This document shows positions 7,187 to 16,583 of a stretch of 64,000 nt of DNA, piece after piece. The notes under the pieces were generated by a model. That model saw only the letters and a program-made list of their open reading frames with translations. It searched no databases and had not been told where the DNA came from. The stretch spans positions 17,028 through 81,027 of the forward strand of contig NZ_LGDG01000268.1 in NCBI RefSeq assembly GCF_001279775.1. The letters are read 5' to 3'. How positions within the stretch are numbered: the stretch's first letter is position 1; every line of letters starts with the position of its first letter. Made by a program: the position numbers and the translations under genes. The stretch comes from Streptomyces sp. MMG1533 (GTDB lineage Bacteria; Actinomycetota; Actinomycetes; Streptomycetales; Streptomycetaceae).

Positions 7187-8620
7187 ATGTCCGTGCTTCT
7201 CAACCGGCTGGCGGCGATATTTGTCGCTGTCGGCCTGCTCTTCACAGCACAAACCCTGACCACCCCTCAGCGGGCCGCCGCCGCCGACCCGGGCTACCTG
7301 ATGGTGCACTTCACCGGGGAGGGGTCGACCAATCAGCAGATGTACCTCTCGCACAGCACGGACGGCCTGCACTGGAACGACCTCAACGGCGGAGGCATGG
7401 TCCTGCGCTCCCCGGTCGGCACGAAGGGTGTGCGCGACCCCGCATTCGTGAGATCCCCTGATGGCAGCAAGTACTGGATCATCGCGACCGACCTGTGCAT
7501 CGCCTGCGGGCAGACGTGGAGTCAGTCCATCAACGACGGCAGCCGCAGTCTTGTGGTGTGGGAGTCGACGGACCTGGTCACCTGGTCACAGCCGTGGCTG
7601 CTGAACGTCGCCGGCGCCATCCCCGACGGGCGCAACGCGTGGGCGCCGGAGGCGATCTGGGACCCGGCCAGCAACGACTACGTGCTGTACTGGGCGACGA
7701 ACGTTCCCCTCAACGGCGCGACGAAGCACCGCATCTTCTACGCCCGCACCAGCGACTTCCGCACCATCACCACGCCGCAGAGCTACATCGAGCGCCCCGG
7801 CACCCAGGAAATCATCGACACCCAGATCATCGAGATGCCGGCCGGCGTCGGCAACTACCGCTACGTGCGGGCCTCCGGCGACGGCCAGATCACGCTCGAG
7901 GGCAGCAACTCGATCCTGGGGACCTGGACCAGGCTCGGCGACCTCTCCGGCATCGGCCTGCCCGGGTCCATGGTCGAGGGCCCGATGTGGATGAAGTTCA
8001 ACGGCACCAACAAGTGGGCCCTCTACCTGGACCAGTACGCCACCAGCGGCGGCTACATGCCGGTCCTGACGACCGACCCGTCGAACCCCGCCGCCTACCA
8101 GAAGCAGGCGTCGACGAGCTACAACATGGGCGGCACCAAGAAGCGCCACGGCTGGATCATGAACCTGACGGCCGCCGAGGAGAGCCGCGTCCTCGCACGC
8201 TGGCCCAACACCGCGATCAACCGGCTCCAGTCCTACAACTTCCAGGACCGGTACGTGCGGCACACCAACTTCGACGTGCGCATCGACCCGAACGTCAGCC
8301 CCGCCGACGACTCCCGGTTCAAGCTGAGAACCGGTCTGGCGGGCACCGGCACCGTCTCCTTCGAGTCGGTGAACTTCCCCGGGTACTTCCTGCGGCACGC
8401 CAACTACGACTTCCAGCTGGTCTACAACGACGGCAGCAGCCAGTTCGCCGCGGACGCGTCCTTCCTCCAGGTCGCCGGGCTCGCCGACTCGACCTGGTCG
8501 TCGTTCCAGTCCTACAACCACCCTGACCGGTACATCCGCCACTACGCCTACTACCTGAAGCTCGACCCGATCACCACCGCGACAGCACGCAGCGACGCCA
8601 CGTTCCGCGTGACGAACTGA
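7187..8620 (+). CDS. Secreted GH43-like hydrolase with C-terminal AbfB domain
   Basis: 477 residues. I use ATG 7187 because AGGA lies 6 nt upstream; an ATG at 7181 abuts that RBS. A signal peptide (LNRLAAIFVAVGLLFTAQ, cleavage near AAA-AD) precedes a GH43-like propeller at about 35-335. Candidate catalytic residues are Asp84 in VRDPAF, Asp211 in IIDTQI and Glu264 in MVEGPMW. The AbfB domain spans 342-477 with QSYNFQDRYVRH, ESVNFPGYFLRH and QSYNHPDRYIRH, one repeat per trefoil lobe. The protein should act outside the cell on arabinose-decorated polysaccharide, with the LamG-GH43 enzyme encoded 2 kb away. It is divergent from the sigma-AbfB gene. Linkage specificity cannot be assigned. Confidence 0.85.
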   Translation: MSVLLNRLAAIFVAVGLLFTAQTLTTPQRAAAADPGYLMVHFTGEGSTNQQMYLSHSTDGLHWNDLNGGGMVLRSPVGTKGVRDPAFVRSPDGSKYWIIATDLCIACGQTWSQSINDGSRSLVVWESTDLVTWSQPWLLNVAGAIPDGRNAWAPEAIWDPASNDYVLYWATNVPLNGATKHRIFYARTSDFRTITTPQSYIERPGTQEIIDTQIIEMPAGVGNYRYVRASGDGQITLEGSNSILGTWTRLGDLSGIGLPGSMVEGPMWMKFNGTNKWALYLDQYATSGGYMPVLTTDPSNPAAYQKQASTSYNMGGTKKRHGWIMNLTAAEESRVLARWPNTAINRLQSYNFQDRYVRHTNFDVRIDPNVSPADDSRFKLRTGLAGTGTVSFESVNFPGYFLRHANYDFQLVYNDGSSQFAADASFLQVAGLADSTWSSFQSYNHPDRYIRHYAYYLKLDPITTATARSDATFRVTN

Positions 8621-8629
8621 CCTGAGACC

Positions 8630-8667
8630 GGGATGCCGGCGCCTCCACGGGAGAGCGCCGGCATCCC
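8630..8667 (+). terminator. Terminator of the GH43-AbfB gene
   Basis: A perfect 13-bp stem, GGGATGCCGGCGC (8630-8642) with its complement (8655-8667), followed by CTTTCTCT, 10 bp after the stop codon. Confidence 0.8.
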
Positions 8668-8940
8668 CTTTCTCTGCCTCCCCCTATGCAGGCAAGAAGG
8701 ACCACCACCGCGTCGCAATCGATGAGGGTGGCCGTCGGCTGCTGTCGCGACGCGTGACCAACGACGAACCCGGTGCCTGTCCGGTGCACCGCCTCGGGAG
8801 CTGTACGGCTCAACCAGCCCTGGACGATCCAGTCGCGGGCGATCGCGCCGCCGGAAGGGGCGCCGGAGCGCCGGTCGTCGCACTACGGGCTCAAGGGTGC
8901 CCGGCATTGTCGGCCGGGCACCCGCATCGGTATTGATCGT
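8668..8940. other. Intergenic stretch with terminator for the ABC operon
   Basis: No supported gene. A minus-strand terminator lies at 8895-8923: an 11-bp stem, GGGTGCCCGGC and its complement, with a 7-nt loop, 18 bp past the ATPase stop. The remainder, 8674-8894, shows nothing recognisable. Confidence 0.6.
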
Positions 8941-10068
8941 CTAGTCCCGCGTGAGCAGGTAGGCCCGGTCCTGGTCCAAGGTGACGTCGACGTTGGTTCC
9001 TTCGGCCAGTGCCTCCCGTGGGTCGACGCCCGGCTCGGTGACGGTGACGGTGCCGGCGGTCGTCTCCACCTCGTAGTCGATCGTGGCGCCGTGGAAGGTG
9101 GAGCGCAGCACCGCGCCGATGCCGGTGCCGCCGTCGATGACGGCGGACAGGCTGACCGTTTCCGGCCGCACCATCAGGTACGCGGCGGCGTCGGCGCTCA
9201 CCTTGGGGTGCGCGGCGACGGTGAGCTGTCGGCCCAGCACGGTCACGGTGGCTCTGCCGCCGCCGACCTGCTCGGGCACCGCCTCCAGGAAGTTCGCCCG
9301 GCCGATGAAGTCGGCGACGAACACACTGGCCGGCCGGGCGTAGATCTCGCCCGGCGTGGCGGCCTGCTCCACCCTTCCCTTGTTCATCACCACGATGCGG
9401 TCGGACATGCTCATCGCCTCGTCCTGGTCGTGGGTGACATAGATGCTGGTGATGCCGAACATCTTCTGGATGCGCCGGATCTCCGCCCGCATCGCGTCTC
9501 GCAGCTTCGCGTCCAGATTGGACAGTGGCTCGTCGAACAGCAGTACCTTCGGCTGCACCACCAGGGCACGGGCCAGTGCGACCCGCTGCTGCTGGCCGCC
9601 GGACAGCTCGTGCGGGCTGCGGTCCTCCAGACCGACCAGGTTCATGCTGGTGACGGCCATCCTCATGCTGGTGGCGATGTCGTCGCGGGAGCGCCGCTGC
9701 AGTCGCATCCCGTAGGCGATGTTCTCTGCCACGGTCAGGTGCGGGAACAGCGCGTAGCTCTGGAACACCATCGCCATGGGCCTGCGCTGCGGGGGCATGG
9801 CGTCGATGGCCTTGCCGTCGAGGAGGATGCTGCCGCTGGAGGAGTCCTCGAAGCCGGCCACCATGCGCAGGGTGGTGGTCTTGCCGCAGCCGGACGGGCC
9901 GAGCAGGGTGATGAACTCCCCGGGCTCGACATCGAGGGACACGCTGTCCACGGCGGTCACGGTGCCGGAGCGGCCGGTGAACCGCTTGGTCAGGGCGTCG
10001 AGCCGCAGGTGTCCGCTGTCGGCCTCGCGCGGTGGCGCGGTGGTGAGTTCGGGCGCGGCGGCGGTCAT
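8941..10068 (-). CDS. ABC importer ATPase (Fe3+/polyamine type, FbpC/PotA-like)
   Basis: 375 residues. Walker A is GPSGCGKTTT, the signature ELSGGQQQRVALARAL, Walker B VLLFDEPLSNLD and the switch His lies in VTHDQDEAMSM. The C-terminal ~110 residues form a TOBE/MOP-like regulatory domain (VRPETVSLS). This is the layout of the Fe3+, polyamine and sugar-phosphate importer group. The start at 10068 overlaps the permease stop by ATGA (10065-10068), so the two are translationally coupled. It energises uptake of the ligand bound by the lipoprotein encoded at 11810. Confidence 0.9.
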   Translation of the reverse strand: MTAAAPELTTAPPREADSGHLRLDALTKRFTGRSGTVTAVDSVSLDVEPGEFITLLGPSGCGKTTTLRMVAGFEDSSSGSILLDGKAIDAMPPQRRPMAMVFQSYALFPHLTVAENIAYGMRLQRRSRDDIATSMRMAVTSMNLVGLEDRSPHELSGGQQQRVALARALVVQPKVLLFDEPLSNLDAKLRDAMRAEIRRIQKMFGITSIYVTHDQDEAMSMSDRIVVMNKGRVEQAATPGEIYARPASVFVADFIGRANFLEAVPEQVGGGRATVTVLGRQLTVAAHPKVSADAAAYLMVRPETVSLSAVIDGGTGIGAVLRSTFHGATIDYEVETTAGTVTVTEPGVDPREALAEGTNVDVTLDQDRAYLLTRD

Positions 10069-11813
10069 GTCTTCTGCCTTTCGGAGGTGGCGGTGCGGTG
10101 CAGGGCGGCGCCGGTGCCGACGAGGACGCGAATGAGTGCGAAGCCGGTGAGCACGAGTGCGGTCAGCACCGTGCAGTAGGCGAAGGCGACGCCGTACCGG
10201 CCCGTGCTGGCGGCGCTGAGGACCTGGGACGTGATGATCTTCGTCTCTGGTGTGACCAGCAGGACGATCGTCGAGACGGAGGTCATGCTGCGGGCGAAGC
10301 TGTAGCTCAGCCCGGTGAGCAGCGCCGGCCGGATCAGCGGAAGTGTCACCCGGCGGAAGGTCTGCAGCGGACTCGCGCCCAGGTCCGTCGACGCCTGCTC
10401 GATGTAGGGGTGCAGCTGCGTGAGCGAACCCACTGCGGTGCGCTGGCCCGCCGGGACGCTGCGGACGATGTACGCCAGGACGATGGCGACCGCACCACCG
10501 GCGAGGGCGCTGCCTCCCACCAGGCTCGGGAACGCGTGCACCGGGCCGATCCACCGGTCCGGCCGGTAGGCCAGCACGAAGCCGATGCCCAGCACGGTGC
10601 CGGGAACGGCGACGCCCAGCGTGCCGCCGAGGTCGAGCAGCCAGGCCGTGCGGTCCAGGTGCCGCACGACCAGCCAGGCGATGACCAGACCGACGAGGCC
10701 CGCGACGGGCGTCGCGATGGCCGCGAACCTGAGTGTGTCCAGCACGGCCTCGACCCCCACGCCGGCGACGACCTCCTTGAGGTAGTCCAGCGTGAACGTG
10801 TTGTCGACGCCGAACACCCGGGTCACCGAGCCGACGATCACCGTGCCGTAGAGACTCAGGATCACCGCGGAGGCCAGCAGCGCCAGCCCGTAGACGGGCC
10901 ACCGCGCCCAGCCGTCGATCAGGTGGACGCTGCCGGACGGACGGCCGGTGATCGTCGTACGCACCTTCCGGTTGATCCACCGGCGCTGCCCGAAGTACAT
11001 CGCCAGCGACGGCACGAGCAGGATCACGCAGTAGACCGCGGCGCCGGTGATGTCGTACTCACCGGTGACCGCCAGATAGGCGCGGCCGGCGAGGACGGTG
11101 TAGTCGCCACCCAGCACCAAGGGGTTGGCCAGGTCGGCGATCGCCTCCACGAACAGCAGCAGGAACGGCGCGACCAGACCGGGGGCCACCAGCGGCAGTA
11201 TCAGCGTCCGCAGGACGTGCCACCGGGAGGCGCCCATGTTCATGGCCGCCTCCTCCAGTGCCGGGTCCAGACCCCGCAGCATGCCGAGCAGCCCCAGGTA
11301 CGCCACGGGGAAGAGCGACAGCGACAGCACGAACACCAGCCCGTCGAGGCCGTAGATGTCGTACTCCACACCGAACACACCGTGGCTGATGACACCGCGC
11401 CGGCCGTACAGCACGACGGTGGCCGTGGCCACCGCGAAGGGCGGGCTGACGATCGGTATCAGGGCGATGACGTGCAGGATCTTCTTCCCCGGCACATCGA
11501 GCCTGGCCTGGACGAACGCGAACAGGAAGCCCAGCGCCGTTCCGCACAGGCCGACGAGAGCGCCGAGGACCAGGGTGTTGCGCAGGATGGCGAGGTCGAC
11601 CCACGAGGTGAAGAACTCCGCGTAGCGGGGGAGCGCGTCCGGCGCGAAGGCGGTGGCGAGCACCGCGACCAGCGGCACGACCGCGCCGATCACCACCAGC
11701 AGGGCGACGGCGACGATCAGGACTCGGACGCCCGGGTCGGCCCGGCGGCGCCGCCGCGGAGCCGCCACCTCCGTCGAGGTGGCCGGCTCGCGGTCGGAAA
11801 GCATCGTGGTCAT
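10065..11813 (-). CDS. Fused ABC importer permease (two transmembrane domains, FbpB-like)
   Basis: 582 residues with about twelve hydrophobic segments and two EAA coupling loops, EEAAMNMGASRWHVLRTLIL in the first half and IEQASTDLGASPLQTFRRV in the second. Both permease domains are therefore in one chain, as in FbpB/SfuB iron permeases. ATG 11813 overlaps the upstream lipoprotein stop by 4 bp. It is the middle gene of a tightly packed importer operon. Confidence 0.88.
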   Translation of the reverse strand: MTTMLSDREPATSTEVAAPRRRRRADPGVRVLIVAVALLVVIGAVVPLVAVLATAFAPDALPRYAEFFTSWVDLAILRNTLVLGALVGLCGTALGFLFAFVQARLDVPGKKILHVIALIPIVSPPFAVATATVVLYGRRGVISHGVFGVEYDIYGLDGLVFVLSLSLFPVAYLGLLGMLRGLDPALEEAAMNMGASRWHVLRTLILPLVAPGLVAPFLLLFVEAIADLANPLVLGGDYTVLAGRAYLAVTGEYDITGAAVYCVILLVPSLAMYFGQRRWINRKVRTTITGRPSGSVHLIDGWARWPVYGLALLASAVILSLYGTVIVGSVTRVFGVDNTFTLDYLKEVVAGVGVEAVLDTLRFAAIATPVAGLVGLVIAWLVVRHLDRTAWLLDLGGTLGVAVPGTVLGIGFVLAYRPDRWIGPVHAFPSLVGGSALAGGAVAIVLAYIVRSVPAGQRTAVGSLTQLHPYIEQASTDLGASPLQTFRRVTLPLIRPALLTGLSYSFARSMTSVSTIVLLVTPETKIITSQVLSAASTGRYGVAFAYCTVLTALVLTGFALIRVLVGTGAALHRTATSERQKT

Positions 11814-12880
11814 GACTTCGGCGCCTGCGCGACTTCTTCGTCGAACCGCTTGGTCAGCGCCGCCTTGGCCGCCCCGGCGGCGCCCGCGTCGTATTTCACC
11901 AGCTTGATGCTGTCCAGGTCGACGACCTTGTCCGACACCTTGGCGTTCGGGTTGGTCGGGAACTGGTACGCCTTCACGCCGGGGCCGATCTCCTGCGCCT
12001 CGGGGGTCAGCGCCCAGTCGACGAACTTCCTGGCGCTGGTGGGGTTCTTGGCGCCCTTGATCAGCGCGACGCCGCCGGTCTCGTAGCCGGTGCCCTCGGA
12101 CGGGAAGGTCACCTCGAGGTCGGGGAATCCCTCCTCCTTGGTGGCCATGCAGTCGTGGGAGAAGATGACGCCGACGGCGACCTCGCCGCGTGCCGTCATC
12201 TGCGCCGGCGCCGAGCCGGACTTGGTGTACTGCAGCACGTTCGGGTGGAGTCGGCGCATGTACTTCAGCGCCTTGTCCTCGTCGCCGCCGGCCAGCTGGA
12301 CCTGCGTCCACAGGGCCGTGTACGCGGTGCCCGAGGTGGACGGATGCGCGATGCCGATGTCTTTCTTCAGCTTCGGGTCGAGGAGGTCGGCCCAGGACTT
12401 CGGGGCGCTGAGGCCCTTCTCCTTCAGCAGCTTTCCGTTGCTGCAGAAGCCCAGCGCGCCGACGTAGACGCCGGTCCACAGACCGGAGGCGTCCTTGTAC
12501 TGAGCAGGGATGACCTTCGCGTTCGCCGACGCGTAGGGCTCCAGCAGGCCCATGTCGCCCGCGGCGGCGAATCCGTCAGCGGGTCCGCCGTACCACACGT
12601 CGAACTCGGTGTTGTCCTTGCCGGCCTGGATACGGGCCAGCGCCTCGCCGCTGGAGAGGCGGACGAAGTCGGCCTTCACCCCGGTGGTCTTGGCGAACTG
12701 CTCGGTGGTGGCGGCGCACCACTCCTCGGTCGCGCCGCAGGCGACGTGCACCACGCCGCCGTCCTGAGCGGCGCCGACGTCATCGGCCTCCCGCGCACAA
12801 CCGCTCGCAGTCGCCACGACCACAGCCGCCAGCGCCATCGTCAGTGTTGCGCCGCGGCGCGACCGTCTTCCCTTTGTCAC
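11810..12880 (-). CDS. ABC importer substrate-binding lipoprotein (Fe3+/AEP-type)
   Basis: 356 residues from a GTG at 12880, preceded by GGAGG at an 8-nt spacing. The N-terminal KGRRSRRG, hydrophobic stretch and ATASGC lipobox mark a lipoprotein signal peptide. The mature part begins VVHVACGATEEWCAATTEQF and includes ARIQAGKDNTEFDVWYGGPA and AHPSTSGTAYT, features of extracellular solute-binding proteins of the ferric-iron, thiamine and aminoethylphosphonate group. I cannot assign the ligand. The two-component system encoded directly upstream probably controls its expression. Confidence 0.8.
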   Translation of the reverse strand: MTKGRRSRRGATLTMALAAVVVATASGCAREADDVGAAQDGGVVHVACGATEEWCAATTEQFAKTTGVKADFVRLSSGEALARIQAGKDNTEFDVWYGGPADGFAAAGDMGLLEPYASANAKVIPAQYKDASGLWTGVYVGALGFCSNGKLLKEKGLSAPKSWADLLDPKLKKDIGIAHPSTSGTAYTALWTQVQLAGGDEDKALKYMRRLHPNVLQYTKSGSAPAQMTARGEVAVGVIFSHDCMATKEEGFPDLEVTFPSEGTGYETGGVALIKGAKNPTSARKFVDWALTPEAQEIGPGVKAYQFPTNPNAKVSDKVVDLDSIKLVKYDAGAAGAAKAALTKRFDEEVAQAPKS

Positions 12881-12963
12881 GACGTTGACCTCCGCATTTT
12901 CGAGCCGGACAGGCTCGGCCGAGCGATGTTTCGGCAAGATTAGGAGCGCGTGAACGGGGTGCC

Positions 12964-13002
12964 GGTGACGGCGGAGTGATCCCCGGTGACAGCGCCGTCA
13001 CC
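12964..13002 (-). promoter_or_regulatory. Intra-operon hairpin between regulator and lipoprotein genes
   Basis: A 10-bp perfect stem, GGTGACGGCG (12964-12973) with its complement (12993-13002), overlaps the end of the response-regulator gene and precedes the 117-bp gap to the lipoprotein gene. It could be a partial terminator or mRNA-stability element separating regulator from transporter expression. Confidence 0.4.
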
Positions 13003-13759
13003 CAGCAGACGTCCCGTCCGGCTCGCCGACCGGATCGCTGTCCCGGGCGTCCACCGGCAGATCCGGCATCAGATAGCCGACCCCGCGCAGCGTGTGGATG
13101 TACGCCGAGCCGCCCGGGACCCCCGCCAGCCGCGAGCGCAGCCGGTACACGGTGGACTTGACCACGTCCCGTCCGCCCAGCAGGTCCGTGGTACCCCATA
13201 CCTCCCGCAGCAGGTCCTGCCAGGACTGCGGCACACCCCGCCGGGAGGCCAGCTGGGTGAGCAGTTTGAACTCCGTGAACGGCAGGTCAAGCCGGTGCCG
13301 CCCCAGGGTCGCCGACTGCGCGACCGGGTCGATCACCAGCCGGCCGACGCGCACCGCCGCGCCGCTGCCCCGGCGGTGGCGGCGCACGAGTGCCTGGGCG
13401 CGCAGCGCCACCTCACGGGGATGGAACGGCTTGGTCACGTAGTCGTCCGCGCCGTTCTCCAGGCCGACGATGACGTCTTCGTGCTGGGACAGCGCGGTGA
13501 GCAGCATGACCGGCACGTCCGACCGGGCCCGGATGCGTCCGCACAGCGTGATCCCGTCCATCGCCGGCATCATCACGTCCAGCACGACCAGGTCGACGGC
13601 CCGGGTCCGCAGCAGGTTCAGCGCCGTGGCGCCGTCATGTGCGGTGAGCACGGTGAATCCCTGCGTCTGCAGGGCGTACTCGATGATGATCGTCATCTGC
13701 GGCTCGTCGTCGACCACCAGCGCGGTGGGCCCGCCCGCCGAGTCCGCCGGAGCCGTCAT
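12998..13759 (-). CDS. OmpR/PhoB-family response regulator
   Basis: 253 residues. The receiver domain has the acidic pair in VVDDEPQ, phospho-acceptor Asp in VVLDVMMP, a conserved Thr in LLTALS and Lys in VTKPF. The C-terminal winged helix (FTEFKLLTQLASRRG, STVYRLRSRL, TLRGVGYLM) is of OmpR type. It overlaps the kinase gene by 4 bp (13756-13759), so they are coexpressed partners. The adjacent ABC importer is the likely target (inference). Confidence 0.9.
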   Translation of the reverse strand: MTAPADSAGGPTALVVDDEPQMTIIIEYALQTQGFTVLTAHDGATALNLLRTRAVDLVVLDVMMPAMDGITLCGRIRARSDVPVMLLTALSQHEDVIVGLENGADDYVTKPFHPREVALRAQALVRRHRRGSGAAVRVGRLVIDPVAQSATLGRHRLDLPFTEFKLLTQLASRRGVPQSWQDLLREVWGTTDLLGGRDVVKSTVYRLRSRLAGVPGGSAYIHTLRGVGYLMPDLPVDARDSDPVGEPDGTSAG

Positions 13760-14562
13760 GACGCATCGGGCAGGGTCAGCAGGAACGTCGTCCCGCGGGT
13801 GGACGCGGTGTGCACCATGATTTCCCCTCCGTGCAACTCCACGACGGTCTTCGTGATCACGAGACCGAGACCGGTCCCGTCAGCCAGGGGCCGCCCGGTG
13901 GCGAAGCGTTGAAACAGCCGGTGCCGCTCGGCCCGCGTCATGCCGGCGCCGTCGTCGGTGACGTACACGGCGACTCCGGTGTCTATGAGCGCGACCCGGA
14001 CGTCGATACTGCCACCCGTGGTGGTGAACCGGCTCGCGTTCGACAAGAGGTTCGTCAGCGCCTGCGTCAGCAGCATCGGGTCCGCCGGGATCCGCGGCAT
14101 CACCTGCGGCACGTCCAGGCTGATTCGCTGCCCGCGCTGAGCGCACAGCGGCCGCATCGCGGTGACGACGTCTCGCGCCACCACCGACACGTCCACCTTC
14201 TCCATACGGGGTGTGAACAGGCCCGCCTCGATCTTCGCCTGGATCAGCAGGCTCTCGCACAGGCCGATGACCTGCGTGGACTGATGGTCCGCGACCTGCA
14301 GCAACCGCTCCTGCGCCGCTGTCAGCGGGCCCGGGGTCCCTTCCCGCAGCAGATCCACCGCACCCTTGATCATGCTGAGGGGCGTGCGCAGCTCATGACT
14401 GAGCGCGGTCACCTGTTCCGCCCGGCGCTCCACCAGCTGTTCCAACTGGGCCAGCTGAGCCACCCCGGACGCGGCGGTGCGGCGCATGCGTATGAGCGTC
14501 AGCAGCGCGGCGGCACCCGCACCGGCCAATGCCGCCGCCGGCAGCCACCAGACGGTGACCAT
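13756..14562 (-). CDS. Sensor histidine kinase with minimal sensory region
   Basis: 268 residues: one N-terminal transmembrane helix (WWLPAAALAGAGAAALLTLI), a short coil, an HisKA box SHELRTPLSMIKGAVDLL with the phospho-acceptor His, and an HATPase domain with the N box (TNLLSNASRF), G1 (VTDDGAGM) and G2 (GTGLGLVIT). There is no extracellular domain, so it may sense a membrane signal or the state of the transporter encoded downstream. First gene of a five-gene kinase-regulator-importer operon. Confidence 0.88.
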   Translation of the reverse strand: MVTVWWLPAAALAGAGAAALLTLIRMRRTAASGVAQLAQLEQLVERRAEQVTALSHELRTPLSMIKGAVDLLREGTPGPLTAAQERLLQVADHQSTQVIGLCESLLIQAKIEAGLFTPRMEKVDVSVVARDVVTAMRPLCAQRGQRISLDVPQVMPRIPADPMLLTQALTNLLSNASRFTTTGGSIDVRVALIDTGVAVYVTDDGAGMTRAERHRLFQRFATGRPLADGTGLGLVITKTVVELHGGEIMVHTASTRGTTFLLTLPDAS

Positions 14563-15260
14563 GACACGTCCTCCTCAGGACCTCCGCCGCACGTGGGGCG
14601 GGGTCCCGTGCATTGTGCACGGCATCGGCGCCGGGACAAAGGGGTCTCCACGGAGAACCGAAAGACCATGGGGGCCGGTCCGGGTGTCGTCTTCGGACCC
14701 GCGCCCGGGAAGGCCCGGCGTGATCGACCTCAGGCAGTAGAACTCGCGAAAGCACAGCGGGAGCCCGAGCCTCACACCGGCATGACGGCGTTGCCCCACG
14801 CCATGGCGCCGGTCCGGTGGGCCGAGCGCATGTCGCGTCCGCCCCGACTGGCCAACGAGCTGGACCGTTTTCGGTACGGGCCGTTTACCCGGCGCCCAAC
14901 TCGGGCCGCCGCAGCAGACCAGCGGTCCAGACGCTGCACAGCACCCCAGTGGCCGACAGCCACACACCGCACCGACCTCGTCATCGGCAGCCAGAGCGGC
15001 GTAAGCGCAGGTCCCCAGGCAACCCTTTTCGATTACCTGCGTCCCATCAGCGTCCCGACTGCGGCGTCCAGCCACCCGTGCAGCCCGTCTGCAGCGGCTC
15101 GCGCCAGCAGTGGGCTTAGACGTCTGTGCCGGTCAGAGCGCCCCCAACATCCCTCCGCGACAAAAGCGTTGAACTCGCAAGCAGCGGATTCAGTCCGTTG
15201 GCCCAAAGTCCTGAATCCGCGCCCCTGCTGAGACGTTTCCGCAGGTCACAGGCGTGCATG
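14563..15260. other. Gene-free stretch left of att site B
   Basis: No supported gene. From about 14860 to 15260 it resembles the left flank of the tRNA at 20830-21247 in scattered blocks: GGGCCGTTT with GCCCAAC, a paired CTGCGTCCC / GCGTCCC motif near 15041-15056, AGCAGCGGATTCAGTCCGTT at 15181 and ACGTTTCCGCAGGTCA at 15233. It looks like the att arm of an integrated element. Confidence 0.5.
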
Positions 15261-15306
15261 GTGGGGCGGGTGGGACTCGAACCCACGGCCGACGGATTAT
15301 GAGTCC
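15261..15306 (-). other. att site B: second displaced 3' part of the CAT-anticodon tRNA
   Basis: The same 46 bp as at 2252-2297 and as the 3' half of the tRNA at 21249-21322, again followed on the right by TTTGAGGATCTTGGCGG instead of the tRNA 5' half. It marks the junction between two tandem elements. Confidence 0.85.
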
Positions 15307-15769
15307 TTTGAGGATCTTGGCGGTCCTTGCATTTCTAAGCCGATCCGTGGCGTTTTTGCAGGTCAGATGGGGTGACCTGTGTCGACAACCCTTGGCCTTT
15401 GTCAGTCTGTTCCTGTCCTTGCGTCCCCAATGCGTCCCCAACTCCGTCGCACGGCAAAAATGGCACGGGGCCAACATGCGATCGCGCCAGCTCGGAGGGG
15501 GATTTCGACCCTGCCCGCAGCGGATTCCCCTTCCATCGCACAGCAGCTCCCACCCAACCTCGGGACGGACCTCCAGCGGCCGTGGCTGCAGGTAGCCCTG
15601 CCGTACGCAGGGGCCCAAACCTTGCGATGCGGGGAGCAGGGCCGAGGTGCTCCCACATTGCGTCCGCGTGGCCGTCAAGGCCGAGCAGTGCCACCAGGCG
15701 TGAGTGGCGCTGACATGTTTGGCGACGGCAGCCGATCGGTGGCTCCGGCGCCTGCCGAGCAGTTGCGGC
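15307..15769. other. Gene-free stretch right of att site B
   Basis: No supported gene. 15307-15445 is a diverged copy of 2298-2440 and ends with the doubled TTGCGTCCCCA-type motif. On the minus strand it reads as a GTHWGRKDRNRLTK-like peptide, parallel to GTQLGRKDRNRPAK in the copy at 2336-2430. This could be the last residues of a deleted integrase. 15446-15769 holds nothing recognisable. Confidence 0.45.
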
Positions 15770-16348
15770 TCAGCCGCGTGGTCCTGCGCCGTGCAGGAGG
15801 GTGTCGATGACGAGCGTGGCCAGTGCGTCCGGGTCCTGCGCGGCAGGGTCCTGCTCCGCGCCGGGCCTGTTGATGGCTTCGCTGAGGAGGGCGTAGTACA
15901 CCTGCCGCGTCCACTCCAGGTCTGCGTCCGGGGCGAGTAGCCCCTCGCGCTGCGCCCGGTTCATGAGATCGACGGTGTGGGTGTTGATCTCGCCCCAGAG
16001 GACGGCTGCGGCGGGTGTGTGAGCGGTGGCGTGGCTGAGGGTGAAGCGCCAGGTGTTCTTGACCCGTAGGACGTTCGCCGTCACTCGATGCAGCGCCACG
16101 AGTGCGGGAGCGGCGTCCGGCCGGGCTTCCTCGATGGCGTCGATGAGCTGCTGCTTGGCGGAGACGGCGAGCGCCTCCAGGAGGGCCTGCCGGTTCGCGA
16201 AGCGGCGGTGAACGGTGATCCTGGTCAGTCCCGCCGCCTCGGCGACCTGTTCCATGGAGGCGCCGGCGTCCTGGGCGAAGACCTGCTCGGCCGCCTCCAG
16301 AATCGCGCGCACACTGCGCTCGGCATCTGCCCGCAGTGCTCGGCCCAT
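15770..16348 (-). CDS. TetR/AcrR-family transcriptional regulator
   Basis: 192 residues. The N-terminal helix-turn-helix reads VAEAAGLTRITVHRRFANRQALLEAL, canonical for TetR proteins; the C-terminal helical ligand domain is not assignable. The ATG at 16348 is preceded by AGGAG with 6-nt spacing. It is divergent from an alpha/beta-hydrolase gene across a promoter region that recurs at 18011, so it may control both transcription units (inference). Confidence 0.9.
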   Translation of the reverse strand: MGRALRADAERSVRAILEAAEQVFAQDAGASMEQVAEAAGLTRITVHRRFANRQALLEALAVSAKQQLIDAIEEARPDAAPALVALHRVTANVLRVKNTWRFTLSHATAHTPAAAVLWGEINTHTVDLMNRAQREGLLAPDADLEWTRQVYYALLSEAINRPGAEQDPAAQDPDALATLVIDTLLHGAGPRG

Positions 16349-16383
16349 GTCTGTCTCCTGTCTGGTTCGCTACCCGGTCCCTT

Positions 16384-16477
16384 GTAGAGGATACGGGAAC
16401 GCTACGGGTATCTCATTAATTGATTCTCTGATGTTGCAACTCTGGCGATAGTTGATACCTTAGTGACACCGTTAAGG
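16384..16477 (+). promoter_or_regulatory. Promoter/operator repeat, copy 1
   Basis: TTGCAA (16434-16439), 16 bp, then TACCTT (16456-16461), reading toward the hydrolase. The surrounding ~95 bp, starting GTAGAGGATACG and including ATTAATTGAT and CCGTTAAGGG, recurs in diverged form at 18011-18107. A GATAC ... GTATC inverted pair at 16390-16412 is a candidate TetR operator. Confidence 0.6.
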
Positions 16478-16583
16478 GATCGCGCCGCACCGACGGAGCG
16501 GGCATCTGCACGACCGTCGCGCACGACCGGTATCCCGTCTCCCCTGCCGGAGGAGACATCCGAGCCCGACTCAAGGAATTGGC

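Noticed and set aside
8674..8894. Possible transposase remnant in the gap before the ABC operon
   Set aside because: No frame gave a motif I could tie to a transposase family.
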